Made by a program: the position numbers and the translations under genes. From positions 1 through 64,000 of the forward strand of contig NZ_JALIEB010000012.1 of the NCBI RefSeq assembly GCF_025755255.1: a DNA stretch of 64,000 bases, written 5' to 3'. The notes beneath the pieces are model-generated. The model searched no databases. It had not been told where the DNA came from and worked only from the letters and a program-made list of their open reading frames with translations. How positions within the stretch are numbered: the stretch's first letter is position 1; every line of letters begins with the position of its first letter. Shown here piece by piece: positions 17,865 to 25,713 of this stretch. This DNA is from Roseobacter sinensis. Its GTDB lineage: Bacteria > Pseudomonadota > Alphaproteobacteria > Rhodobacterales > Rhodobacteraceae.

Positions 17865-18653
17865 TCATTCGAGCTTGAAGCCGATGGCGCGGATGAAGGC
17901 ACCGAAGTCGGTGCGCTGTGGGGCGGCATACATCCGGGCCTTCGCCTCGGACCAGCCCGGCCCCTCCGCCCTATCGAGGCGGCGGGTGTCGTAGGCGGTG
18001 ACGTGAGCCTGGGTGCAGTCGTCGAAGTGGTTGTGGTGCACGGTCGCGGCAAGCGGCAACCGGGCGCTGACGCGTTGCGGGCCTGCGGGGTGGCCAACGG
18101 CCATCGCCGCGACGGGGAACACGTGATCGGGCAGGCGCAGCAGATCCCTGACCTCCGGAAGATGGTTGCGGATCGTGCTGATCGGGCAGCACCCAAGGCC
18201 TGCGGCTTCCGCGGCCGCGAGGAAGGTCGCGAGTGCGATCCCTGCATCGAGGCTGGCGTTGAAGAAGGCATCCAGATGATCATTCGGGAAGGGTTGGCCG
18301 TGCCACGCCTGGATCTGCCGTTGCCGGCGGTTATTGGCGAGAAACACGACCATGGAGGGGGCCTCGGCGATCCACTGCTGAGCGGCGAGCAGTGACTTCA
18401 GGGCTGCGCGCAGATCGGCGTCCGTGACGATCAGGATATCGCGCTGCTGCAGATCGCTTTTGGAGGGCGCCGACAGGGCCGCGGCGCAGAGTGTCTCAAG
18501 CAGGTCGAGATCGACGGTCCGATCGTTGAAATGTCGGCAGGAGGCCCGCCCCGCCAGCCGTTTCAGCGCGGCGTTGTCTGCGAGCTCTGCCGGCACCCGC
18601 GGCGTATCGCCGAACCGCTTTGAGAAGAGCGCGGGCAAGGACGCATCAGCCAT
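17865..18653 (-). CDS. Nitroreductase-family FMN oxidoreductase
   Basis: A 262-residue NADH/NADPH-dependent flavoenzyme of the nitroreductase fold, with the N-terminal FMN-contact segment LAGRASCRHFNDRTVD, SAPSKSDLQQRDILIV, and GLGCCPISTIRNHLPEV near the middle. It converges with the aminotransferase gene (6-bp gap) and is divergent from the fumarate-reductase-like operon. No substrate can be inferred. Its start codon lies over an in-frame ATG of the divergent reading frame, which is one reason I place the iron-sulfur subunit start further downstream. Confidence 0.85.
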   Translation of the reverse strand: MADASLPALFSKRFGDTPRVPAELADNAALKRLAGRASCRHFNDRTVDLDLLETLCAAALSAPSKSDLQQRDILIVTDADLRAALKSLLAAQQWIAEAPSMVVFLANNRRQRQIQAWHGQPFPNDHLDAFFNASLDAGIALATFLAAAEAAGLGCCPISTIRNHLPEVRDLLRLPDHVFPVAAMAVGHPAGPQRVSARLPLAATVHHNHFDDCTQAHVTAYDTRRLDRAEGPGWSEAKARMYAAPQRTDFGAFIRAIGFKLE

Positions 18654-18728
18654 GGCAGGGACCCTGCGTTTTGAAAGCTATTCTTACGGAAATCATAAGA
18701 ACATATTCCTTCTCGTTAGGTATTCCGG

Positions 18729-18739
18729 TGGTTATACCA
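18729..18739. promoter_or_regulatory. TGGT-N3-ACCA palindrome before the fumarate-reductase-like operon
   Basis: TGGTTATACCA has perfect TGGT/ACCA arms around three bases, about 40 bp before the likely start of the operon in an AT-richer stretch. This arrangement resembles operators of FadR-type GntR regulators, but no such gene is in the window. Confidence 0.35.
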
Positions 18740-18777
18740 TAGGCCCAACGGGAACAGTCACAAGACAGGACGCCGGT

Positions 18778-19509
18778 TTGGGTCGTGATAGCGATGTTTT
18801 GCAGGTGTCGGTCTGGCGTGGAGCATCCGCGCAGGGCCGCTATCGCACCTATGAGGTTCCGGCCCAGGAGAACCAGACCGTTCTGGATGTCGTCTCCTGG
18901 ATTCAGCACTATGCGGATGCGTCGCTGACCTATCGGTTTGCCTGTCGGGTTGGTATGTGCGGCTCCTGTGCGATGATGGTCAATGATCAGCCGCGCTGGA
19001 CCTGCCGGACCCACGTGAGAAAGGTCGTGAAGGAGGGAAAGGTGCGCATCGGGCCGTTGCGGAACCTGCCGGTGATCAAGGACCTGGCCACCGACATGGA
19101 TCCGTTCTTCGACAAATGGGTGACCGCAGGTGGGGTGCATGCGCCGAGTGCCACGCGGGACGAGCCGATCCCGCCTGTGAACCCCGAGGAAACCGCCCGC
19201 CTGGAAGCCAGCGCGGGGATCGAATGCATCAACTGCGCGATATGCTACGCGGCCTGTGACACCGTGGCAGGCAATCCCGACTACTTGGGCCCCGCCGCGC
19301 TGCAACGCGCCTGGACCCTGCTGAACGACGGCAAACACGGCGCGCGCGACCAGATCCTCGATGCCGTCTCAGGCACCGGAGGGTGCCACAATTGTCATTC
19401 GATGGGGAGTTGCACGGCCTTTTGCCCGAACGACCTCGACCCGATGTCCGCCATCGCTGGGCTGAAACGCGAGACAGCGCGCACCTTTTTCCGCAGGAGG
19501 CGCGGCTGA
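18778..19509 (+). CDS. Succinate dehydrogenase/fumarate reductase-like iron-sulfur subunit
   Basis: A 243-residue electron-transfer subunit. The N-terminal ferredoxin domain holds the [2Fe-2S] ligands in FACRVGMCGSCAMMVND and a later Cys (PRWTC). The C-terminal domain has CINCAICYAACD and CHNCHSMGSCTAFCPNDLDP for the [4Fe-4S] and third clusters. The start is uncertain: I prefer the TTG at 18778 (AGGA 7 nt upstream), giving normal family length. In-frame alternatives are the ATG at 18652, which would add an unusual 42 residues over the promoter region, and the GTG at 18805. It is the first gene of a B-C-D-A operon. Confidence 0.85.
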   Translation: MGRDSDVLQVSVWRGASAQGRYRTYEVPAQENQTVLDVVSWIQHYADASLTYRFACRVGMCGSCAMMVNDQPRWTCRTHVRKVVKEGKVRIGPLRNLPVIKDLATDMDPFFDKWVTAGGVHAPSATRDEPIPPVNPEETARLEASAGIECINCAICYAACDTVAGNPDYLGPAALQRAWTLLNDGKHGARDQILDAVSGTGGCHNCHSMGSCTAFCPNDLDPMSAIAGLKRETARTFFRRRRG

Positions 19510-19850
19510 TGCTCGACCTGCGCCTCTACATGCTCCAGCGGATCACCGCCCTGATCATGGCGCCGCTGACGCTTGGCCACATCGCGGTGATGATCTACGC
19601 GGTGCAGGGCGGGCTGACGGCAGAGGAGATCTTGGGGCGCACGCAGGGCTCCATCTTCTGGTTTCTGTTCTACGGCAGCTTCGTGCTGGCGGTGTCGCTG
19701 CATGCCGCAATCGGCCTGCGGGTGATCCTGCACGAGACGCTTGGCCTTGGCGGCTGGGCGCTGCGCGCGGCCACGTGGGGCATTGCCTTTCTCCTGCTGG
19801 CGATGGGGGGTCAGGCCGTGATCGCGGTCACCTGGAGCGGGGGGGCATGA
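19509..19850 (+). CDS. Succinate dehydrogenase/fumarate reductase-like membrane anchor 1
   Basis: A 113-residue membrane protein with three hydrophobic segments and His residues in TLGHIAVMIYAV and LAVSLHAAIGLRVILHE that could hold heme b, as in SdhC/FrdC-type anchors. Its ATG overlaps the stop of the iron-sulfur subunit by one base (TGATG). Two separate anchors (this and the next gene) imply a heme-bearing, quinone-reactive membrane complex. Confidence 0.8.
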   Translation: MLDLRLYMLQRITALIMAPLTLGHIAVMIYAVQGGLTAEEILGRTQGSIFWFLFYGSFVLAVSLHAAIGLRVILHETLGLGGWALRAATWGIAFLLLAMGGQAVIAVTWSGGA

Positions 19851-20185
19851 GGCCTGCGCGCGCACATCCGCTGTGGCTCGCCTTCGTGCTGCACCGGGTC
19901 TCCGGTCTTGCGCTGGCCCTCTTCCTGCCGCTGCACTTTTGGGTGCTGTCGCTGGCGCTGACCCAACCGGAGCGATTGAACCGGTTTCTCAGCTTCACGG
20001 AGCAACCCATTGCGAAGCTGGCGGAATTCGGCCTGGTCTTCCTGCTGGCCGTGCACATGTTCGGCGGGCTTCGATTGATTGCGCTGGAGTGGCTGCCCTG
20101 GTCAGCGCCGCAGAAGACACTGGCCGCCGGCGCCGTGAGCGTGGCGGCCCTCATTTCTGGCGCGTTCTTCTTGCAGGTGGTGTGA
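19847..20185 (+). CDS. Succinate dehydrogenase/fumarate reductase-like membrane anchor 2
   Basis: A 112-residue membrane protein with three hydrophobic segments. The N-terminal LWLAFVLHRVSGLALALFLPLHFWVL matches the SdhC/SdhD-type quinone-site helix (the HRxSG motif), and a later His (LLAVHMFGGLRLIALE) may ligate heme. It overlaps the previous gene by 4 bp (ATGA). With the other anchor it should fix the catalytic subunits to the cytoplasmic face of the inner membrane. Confidence 0.8.
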   Translation: MRPARAHPLWLAFVLHRVSGLALALFLPLHFWVLSLALTQPERLNRFLSFTEQPIAKLAEFGLVFLLAVHMFGGLRLIALEWLPWSAPQKTLAAGAVSVAALISGAFFLQVV

Positions 20186-20187
20186 GG

Positions 20188-21939
20188 ATGCAGATCGACC
20201 GGCATGACACGGATATCCTGATCCTCGGCACCGGTGGCGCGGGGCTCTTTGCGGCACTTCACGCCCAGCAAGCCGCGCCGGAGGGCACGAAGATCACCAT
20301 TGCGGTGAAGGGGCTGATCGGCAAATGCGGCTGCACGCGGATGGTGCAGGGTGGCTACAACGTGGCCCTGGGCGGTGGCGATACGGTCGAGCGCCATTTC
20401 ATGGACACGATCGAGGGTGGCAAGTGGCTGCCCAACCAGGACATGGCCTGGCGGCTGTGCGAACAGGCGGTCGTGCGCATCCGCGAGCTGGAAAACGAGA
20501 TCGGCTGCTTCTTTGACCGCAACCCGGACGGCACGCTTCACCAGAAGGCCTTCGCCGGACAGACGGCGGATCGCACGGTGCACAAGGGCGATCTGACCGG
20601 CATCGAGATCATCAACCGGCTGATGGAGCAGGTGTTGAGCCGCCCGGTCGAGAAGCTGCAGGAGCACCGGGCGGTGGGGCTGATCCCCACGAAAGACGGC
20701 GGCGCGCTCGCGGGTGTGCTGATGATCGACATGCGCACCGGGCGCTTTCGCTTCGTGCGCGCCAAGACGGTGCTGATGGCCACGGGTGGCGGGCCGACCA
20801 TGTACAAGTATCACACGCCGTCGGGTGACAAGACGATGGACGGGCTCGCCATGGCGCTGCGGGTGGGCCTGCCGCTTCGCGACATGGAGATGGTGCAGTT
20901 CCACCCCACGGGCCTGCTGGCCGGCCCGCAGAGCCGCATGACCGGAACGGTGCTGGAAGAGGGCCTGCGGGGCGCAGGTGGGCAGTTGCTGAACGCCGCC
21001 GGTCAGCGCTTCATGTTCGACTATGACGCCAAGGGCGAACGCGCAACGCGCGATGTGGTTAGCCGCGGCATCTACGCCGAGATGCGCAAGAGTAATGACC
21101 CGGATCAGGTCGGCATGTTCATCTCCATGGCACACCTCGGGCCGGAGAACGTGCGCGCCAAGTTCAAGGGCATGGTGAAGCGCTGCGCGGACAGCGGCTT
21201 TGACCTCGCCGCTGGTTTGGTCGAGGTTGTGCCGACCGCGCATTACTTCATGGGTGGTGTGGTGGTTGACGTGGATACGCGCACGGCGCTGGAAGGGCTC
21301 TATGTGGCCGGAGAGGATGCGGGCGGGGCCCATGGATCGAACCGCCTCGGTGGCAACGGTGTGGCCAATTCCACCGTCTACGGCGGCATCGCCGGGGATA
21401 CCATGGGCGCTGACATCCGCAGCATGGGTGCCTTGCGCGATCCGGATGAAGACGTGCTCGCGGCGGAACTGGCCCGCGCGACCCGACCGCTCGGCCGAGC
21501 GGCAGATCTGGTCCAGCCGCTGCGCAACCGGCTTCAGGAGGCGATGTGGGAGGACGTGGGCGTGATGCGCACCGCGGCAGGCATGCGCCGCGGGTTGGAG
21601 CGGGTTGCCGCCATCCGCGACGAGCTGATGCAGGTCGGCGTGGCCGCGGACAACCTGGCCTTCAACCTCACCTGGCATGACTGGCTGAACATGGCGAGCC
21701 TATGCGATGTCTCGGAGGTGATCGCCAAGGCCGGGCTGGCCCGTGAAAACTCTCGCGGCGCGCATTACCGCGAGGATTTCCCCGACGCAGGCGCCATGGA
21801 AGAGTCGTATTTTACCGTCGCCCGGCAACAGGGAAATGACGTGAGCGTCACCCGCGAAGCCGTTGATTTCTCAATCGTTCGCCCCGGTGAGACCATCCTG
21901 CCGGAGGGCGAGCCCGAAACCCTGGTGGCAGCACAATGA
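20188..21939 (+). CDS. Succinate dehydrogenase/fumarate reductase-like flavoprotein subunit
   Basis: A 583-residue FAD enzyme with the dinucleotide motif ILGTGGAGLFAALHA, the dicarboxylate-site motifs EMVQFHPTG and PTAHYFMGGVVVD, and VAGEDAGGAHGSNRLGGNGVANS. At the position where canonical SdhA/FrdA proteins carry the flavin-linking His (SHT), this protein reads GCT (C49), so covalent FAD is not expected. The C-terminal domain carries ARENSRGAHYREDFP. The ATG follows the anchor stop by two bases. It should catalyse succinate/fumarate-type redox chemistry, possibly on a substituted succinate; direction and substrate are not set by sequence alone. Confidence 0.87.
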   Translation: MQIDRHDTDILILGTGGAGLFAALHAQQAAPEGTKITIAVKGLIGKCGCTRMVQGGYNVALGGGDTVERHFMDTIEGGKWLPNQDMAWRLCEQAVVRIRELENEIGCFFDRNPDGTLHQKAFAGQTADRTVHKGDLTGIEIINRLMEQVLSRPVEKLQEHRAVGLIPTKDGGALAGVLMIDMRTGRFRFVRAKTVLMATGGGPTMYKYHTPSGDKTMDGLAMALRVGLPLRDMEMVQFHPTGLLAGPQSRMTGTVLEEGLRGAGGQLLNAAGQRFMFDYDAKGERATRDVVSRGIYAEMRKSNDPDQVGMFISMAHLGPENVRAKFKGMVKRCADSGFDLAAGLVEVVPTAHYFMGGVVVDVDTRTALEGLYVAGEDAGGAHGSNRLGGNGVANSTVYGGIAGDTMGADIRSMGALRDPDEDVLAAELARATRPLGRAADLVQPLRNRLQEAMWEDVGVMRTAAGMRRGLERVAAIRDELMQVGVAADNLAFNLTWHDWLNMASLCDVSEVIAKAGLARENSRGAHYREDFPDAGAMEESYFTVARQQGNDVSVTREAVDFSIVRPGETILPEGEPETLVAAQ

Positions 21940-21952
21940 AAGGATAAACTAG

Positions 21953-22306
21953 ATGGAGTGGGTTCTTGGAGTCTTAACGGCGGTAGTTGTTGCATATTTT
22001 ACCGCGCTGTTTGCCGCGAAGAACGAGAAACAGCGAATACGCGAAGAATTGAAGCTCGAGCACGCCGTGGAAACAGCGATTACTCAGTTGTTAGATAAGC
22101 AGGGTTGGGAGTTGCGGAGCTTCGATACCATCAAGCGCCATGTTCGGGGCTTTGATGATGATACTCTTCGGCAGTATCTTGTCCGCGCTGGCGCTATCGC
22201 TTTCGACGATCAGACACGTCGAAGCGAGGGCCCAGGTAAGGTTGAACGTTGGGGCCTATTGAAGAACAACATAGAAAGGCTACACCGAGCCGATGATCCC
22301 GATTAG
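21953..22306 (+). CDS. Small membrane-anchored protein with a possible winged-helix domain
   Basis: A 117-residue protein of no family I can name. It has one N-terminal hydrophobic segment (about residues 3-22), a charged helix, and a C-terminal region (ELRSFDTIKRHVRGFDDDTLRQYLVRAGAI and WGLLKNN) that reads like a winged helix. AAAGGA lies 8 nt before the ATG. It is AT-richer than its neighbours and sits between the flavoprotein and the dehydratase alpha gene, overlapping the latter by 14 bp. It may have been acquired into the operon. A regulatory or stability role is possible but unsupported. Confidence 0.7.
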   Translation: MEWVLGVLTAVVVAYFTALFAAKNEKQRIREELKLEHAVETAITQLLDKQGWELRSFDTIKRHVRGFDDDTLRQYLVRAGAIAFDDQTRRSEGPGKVERWGLLKNNIERLHRADDPD

Positions 22307-23249
22307 TCTCATCGAAAGCACGGCCCAGACGCTCATGGACAAGGCTGCCATCGAGATCCCGCAGGACTATCTCGACGGGCTCAAGGCCGCGGCTGCGACG
22401 GAAGACGGGGATCTGTCGTCCTTCGTGCTCAAGGCGATGCTGGACAACTACGAGGCCGCGAAGGAGGATCGCCGGGCGATGTGCGGCGACACCGGCGTGC
22501 CGCGCTGGTTCGTGAAGCTGGGCAATGACGCCCGGATTGAAGGGGGCTTCGTGGCACTTGAGGCGGCACTGCGGCGCGCAACGGCCCATGCCACCGCGTC
22601 GGTTCCGCTGCGGCCCAACCGGGTGCATCCGCTCTGGCGGACGGATCACAACAACAACGTCGGGATCGGCGCGCCGGAGATCGAATATGGGTTCGAGCCC
22701 GAGGGCGAGTGGATTGATCTCATCACCGTGCACAAGGGCGGGCTTTTCGGTACCGACTATCGGATGCTGTTTCCCTCGGATGGCATTGAAGGGATCAAGC
22801 GCTTCTACCTCGACAGTCTGGTGGCGTTCGGCAAACGGGGTCTGGCATGTCAGCCCGCGATCATCGGCATCGGTTTGGGGGGCTCCAAGGACACCTGCAT
22901 GGTGCTGGGCAAACGCGCGTCGATCCTGCGTACCGTCGGCAGCCGCAATGCTGACCCGAAGATCGCGGCGATGGAGGATGAGTTCAAGGAGCTTGGCAAC
23001 TCGATCGGTATGGGAGCCATGGGATTTGTCGGCAAAAACATGGTGATAGACTGCAACATTGAAGTCGGTTATTGCCACACGGGTGGCATGCAGATGTCGG
23101 TGCATGCCTTTTGCCTGTCGTCGCGCCGGGCGGTCGCCCGGCTCTTCCCGGACGGGCGGGTGGAGCATCGGACGGACCCGGATTGGTTTACACCTTACCA
23201 GCGCCGCGAGACCGTCGAATGGGATCCTGTACAGGAGGCGGCCGAATGA
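22293..23249 (+). CDS. Class I fumarase/tartrate dehydratase alpha subunit
   Basis: A 318-residue subunit of the iron-sulfur hydro-lyase family (fumarase A N-terminal part, TtdA). The three likely [4Fe-4S] cluster Cys are visible: C64 in MCGDTGVP, C186 in ACQPAIIGIGLGG and C261 in GYCHTGGMQ. It acts with the beta subunit encoded next (4-bp overlap). The family interconverts fumarate and malate, or dehydrates L-tartrate, mesaconate-type or related acids. Placement directly behind a fumarate-reductase-like complex suggests that the two work in sequence on the same dicarboxylate skeleton. Confidence 0.88.
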   Translation: MIPISLIESTAQTLMDKAAIEIPQDYLDGLKAAAATEDGDLSSFVLKAMLDNYEAAKEDRRAMCGDTGVPRWFVKLGNDARIEGGFVALEAALRRATAHATASVPLRPNRVHPLWRTDHNNNVGIGAPEIEYGFEPEGEWIDLITVHKGGLFGTDYRMLFPSDGIEGIKRFYLDSLVAFGKRGLACQPAIIGIGLGGSKDTCMVLGKRASILRTVGSRNADPKIAAMEDEFKELGNSIGMGAMGFVGKNMVIDCNIEVGYCHTGGMQMSVHAFCLSSRRAVARLFPDGRVEHRTDPDWFTPYQRRETVEWDPVQEAAE

Positions 23250-23914
23250 AGATTCGCGAAGTCATATTGTCAACCACCCCCACTGCGGAGGCGGTGGCGG
23301 ATTTGCGGCTGGGCGATATCGTCTACCTCGACGGACTGATCTACACGGCCCGCGAAGGGGTCTACATGCGCGCGCTGGAGCAGAAAGCCAACATCCCCAT
23401 GGAACTGCCGTCGCAGAGCGCGGCCAACTTCCACTGCTCACCTGCTGCGGTGATCCGTGAGGATGGCTCCTTCGATCTCGGGGCCGTCACCGCCACGGCC
23501 AGCTTCCGCTTCGCCAAATGGCTGCCGGAGTGGATTGCGAAGACCGGCGCGCGGCTGATCATCGGAAAAGGTGGCATGTCGTCAAAGGATTACAAGGAGT
23601 ATTTCGTGCCGAACGGCGCGGTGTACCTCTCGACCGTCGGTTACGGCACCGGGGCCCTGCTCGGCCGCGGGGTCGAGACCGTCGAGGCGGTGCATTGGCA
23701 TGAGGAACTCGGCATCGCGCAGGCCATGTGGGTGATCCGGGCCCGCCGCATGGGCCCCTTCATCGTCGCGTCGAACCTTGACGGCGAGTGCCTTTTCGAG
23801 CGCGAGAACGCCAAGATCGCCGAGAACCTGGACCGGGTCTACGAAGGCACCAAGCCGGCCGTTCTGAAGCGCTACGGCGAGACCGATGACCGCTCGGACG
23901 AGGTCATCGGCTAG
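23246..23914 (+). CDS. Class I fumarase/tartrate dehydratase beta subunit
   Basis: A 222-residue subunit matching the fumarase C-terminal domain/TtdB. Typical segments: LRLGDIVYLDGLIYTARE (swivel domain start), GPVT-like AAVIREDGSFDLGAVTATAS, IIGKGGMSSKDYKEYF (substrate loop with KGGM) and a TVGYGTGALL region. The ATG overlaps the alpha-subunit stop (ATGA). It converges on the TSUP gene with a 4-bp overlap. With the alpha subunit it completes a heteromeric oxygen-sensitive dehydratase. Confidence 0.88.
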   Translation: MKIREVILSTTPTAEAVADLRLGDIVYLDGLIYTAREGVYMRALEQKANIPMELPSQSAANFHCSPAAVIREDGSFDLGAVTATASFRFAKWLPEWIAKTGARLIIGKGGMSSKDYKEYFVPNGAVYLSTVGYGTGALLGRGVETVEAVHWHEELGIAQAMWVIRARRMGPFIVASNLDGECLFERENAKIAENLDRVYEGTKPAVLKRYGETDDRSDEVIG

Positions 23915-24654
23915 AGCACTTCGCGCAACAGCAGCACTGTGCCCGAGAGGAAGCAGACCGCGATGAGCAGTCGGCGAAAGACCGCGTCGTCCAGCCGCTT
24001 GAACACCGCGATGCCCACCTGGGCGGCCACCAGGGCGGTGGGCAGGGCGACGCAGATATGAAGCAGCGTTTGCGCGTGGTACGCGCCGTTCCAGGCCAGC
24101 ATCGCCGCGGTCAGCCCCAGTACGGTCACGTTGAAGGGCTGCAGCACGGCGCGGGTTTCGTACCGCGGCCAGGCCCGCATCGAACACCACATGGTGGGCA
24201 GCGCGCCAGAGAGCGAAGCGGCCCCGCCAAGCACGCCCGAGAAAAAGCCCACCGTGCAGTCGATCACCGGCGTGGGTCGGTCGATCCGCGGCAGGGTGCG
24301 GCGCAGGGTGAAGAAGCCGCCATACAGGATCAGAAAAAAAGCGATCAGCAGCTTCAGCATCGAGACGTCGATCTGTTTCAACGATGCGATGCCCAAGGGA
24401 ATTCCAAAGGTTGCGGGCAGCAGGAACCGCGCCAGGCGTCGCGGGTTCTGAGCGATCGCGTGGCGCACGATCCAAAGCCCTTGAAGCCCGCTGACGACCG
24501 AGATCACCACCGTGATCGCCACCGCCTCGACTGCGGGCATGATGGTCAGAAAGAACCCCAGGGCAAAAAGCGAGGTCCCAAAGCCCGCGAGCCCGTTGAT
24601 GAACCCGCCCGCGATGGCACCGATGACCAGATAGAAGATCTCGTATCCCGTCAC
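23911..24654 (-). CDS. TSUP-family membrane transporter (TauE/SafE type)
   Basis: A 247-residue inner-membrane protein with about eight hydrophobic segments and the paired family motifs (GFINGLAGFGTSLFALGFF near the start, FFSGVLGGAASLSGALPTMW in the second half). TSUP proteins export or import sulfite, sulfonates or organic acids. The start is the GTG at 24654, overlapping the LysR stop (GTGA), so the two genes are coupled. In this context it may export an anion released or formed by the dicarboxylate pathway. Confidence 0.82.
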   Translation of the reverse strand: MTGYEIFYLVIGAIAGGFINGLAGFGTSLFALGFFLTIMPAVEAVAITVVISVVSGLQGLWIVRHAIAQNPRRLARFLLPATFGIPLGIASLKQIDVSMLKLLIAFFLILYGGFFTLRRTLPRIDRPTPVIDCTVGFFSGVLGGAASLSGALPTMWCSMRAWPRYETRAVLQPFNVTVLGLTAAMLAWNGAYHAQTLLHICVALPTALVAAQVGIAVFKRLDDAVFRRLLIAVCFLSGTVLLLREVL

Positions 24655-25562
24655 GCAGGCGGCCCGCTCTCGGCCGCCTCGCCGAAGGCTCCGATCTCGA
24701 CGGACTTCAGACAAACGCTGTGCAGGGCCTTGAGAACCGGGGTGCGGACCGTGTCGCGGGGAAAGGCGAGGCCAAGCCTGCGCACGGGCGCATCCGGGCC
24801 CAGCGACAGGCGTTTGAGCGGCAGCGGGCTGTTGGTCTGCACCGCGCGTCGCGGGGCGATGGCCACGCCGAGCTTGGCGAAGACCATGCTGGAAATCGCC
24901 TCGAGCCCATCGAGCTCCATCGCCTCGGTCACGCGGATGCCCTTCTTTTGCAACCAGCTTTCGATCATATGTCCCACAACCGCATCGCGGTTGAAGCGGA
25001 TGAACGGGTAGGTGGTCAGCAAATGAAACGGATCGTCGCTATCGATGTCTTGTGAGGCGAGCAGCTGCAAAGGCTCCTCGGCGATGTCGAGAAAGTCGAG
25101 CCGCGCGGGCAGCAGATACGGGCGCGTGACGATGGCCGCATCGAGCGCACCGCGTTCGAGTTGCGAGACCAGCTGGTTGCTGAGCCCGGGGAAAAGCCGG
25201 ACCCGGACTTGCGGATAGGCGCTGACCAGCATCGAGATGGCCGAGGGCACCATCGTCGTCAGCGTCGTGGGCAGCGCACCAAGCGAGACCTCGCCGCTCA
25301 CCCCGCTTTCGCCGAGAACCGAGGGCAGCATCTGGTCGTAGGCCTGCACGACCTCGCGGGCCTTCAGAACCAGCGCGCGGCCCAGCGGTGTCAGCTCGGG
25401 GGTGCGCCGCGAGCGATCAAAGAGCTGGAGCCCCCAACGCTCTTCGAGGCCACGCATCTGCTGGCTGACGGCGGCGTGGGTGATGTGAACGGCATTCGCA
25501 GCGGCACTGAAGGTCTTGTGATCGTAGACGGCGATCAGTGTCCGAAGCGTGCGTATCGACAT
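24651..25562 (-). CDS. LysR-family transcriptional regulator
   Basis: A 303-residue regulator with an N-terminal helix-turn-helix (LRTLIAVYDHKTFSAAANAVHITHAAVSQQMRGLE) and a LysR-type effector domain. It is divergent from the TTT transporter genes, so control of that transporter and of the TSUP gene is the natural inference. The effector is probably the transported carboxylate. The divergent promoter holds a GTAAT-N5-ATTAC repeat that could be its site. Confidence 0.9.
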   Translation of the reverse strand: MSIRTLRTLIAVYDHKTFSAAANAVHITHAAVSQQMRGLEERWGLQLFDRSRRTPELTPLGRALVLKAREVVQAYDQMLPSVLGESGVSGEVSLGALPTTLTTMVPSAISMLVSAYPQVRVRLFPGLSNQLVSQLERGALDAAIVTRPYLLPARLDFLDIAEEPLQLLASQDIDSDDPFHLLTTYPFIRFNRDAVVGHMIESWLQKKGIRVTEAMELDGLEAISSMVFAKLGVAIAPRRAVQTNSPLPLKRLSLGPDAPVRRLGLAFPRDTVRTPVLKALHSVCLKSVEIGAFGEAAESGPPA

Positions 25563-25603
25563 GATCGGGAGAGAGCCTTGCTTAAGAGTGCCTTACTGGC
25601 GGT

Positions 25604-25618
25604 GTAATTTATTATTAC
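25604..25618. promoter_or_regulatory. Candidate LysR-type operator
   Basis: GTAAT and ATTAC form a perfect 5-bp inverted repeat with a 5-bp AT-only centre, giving the T-N11-A spacing known for LysR sites. It lies between the divergent lysR and tctC genes, about 40 bp before the lysR start. Confidence 0.5.
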
Positions 25619-25713
25619 TTCTATAAAGCATGTCTTAAGGTTACCTATTGTCAAGGGTGCCGTCGGCTTGGCCCGGAACGGTCCGGAAACAAGAGACGAC
25701 TGGGAGGAATAGG

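Noticed and set aside
19828-21678. 616-residue frame opposite the flavoprotein gene
   Set aside because: Antisense to a well-matched SDH/FRD flavoprotein; no start signal and no recognisable motif.
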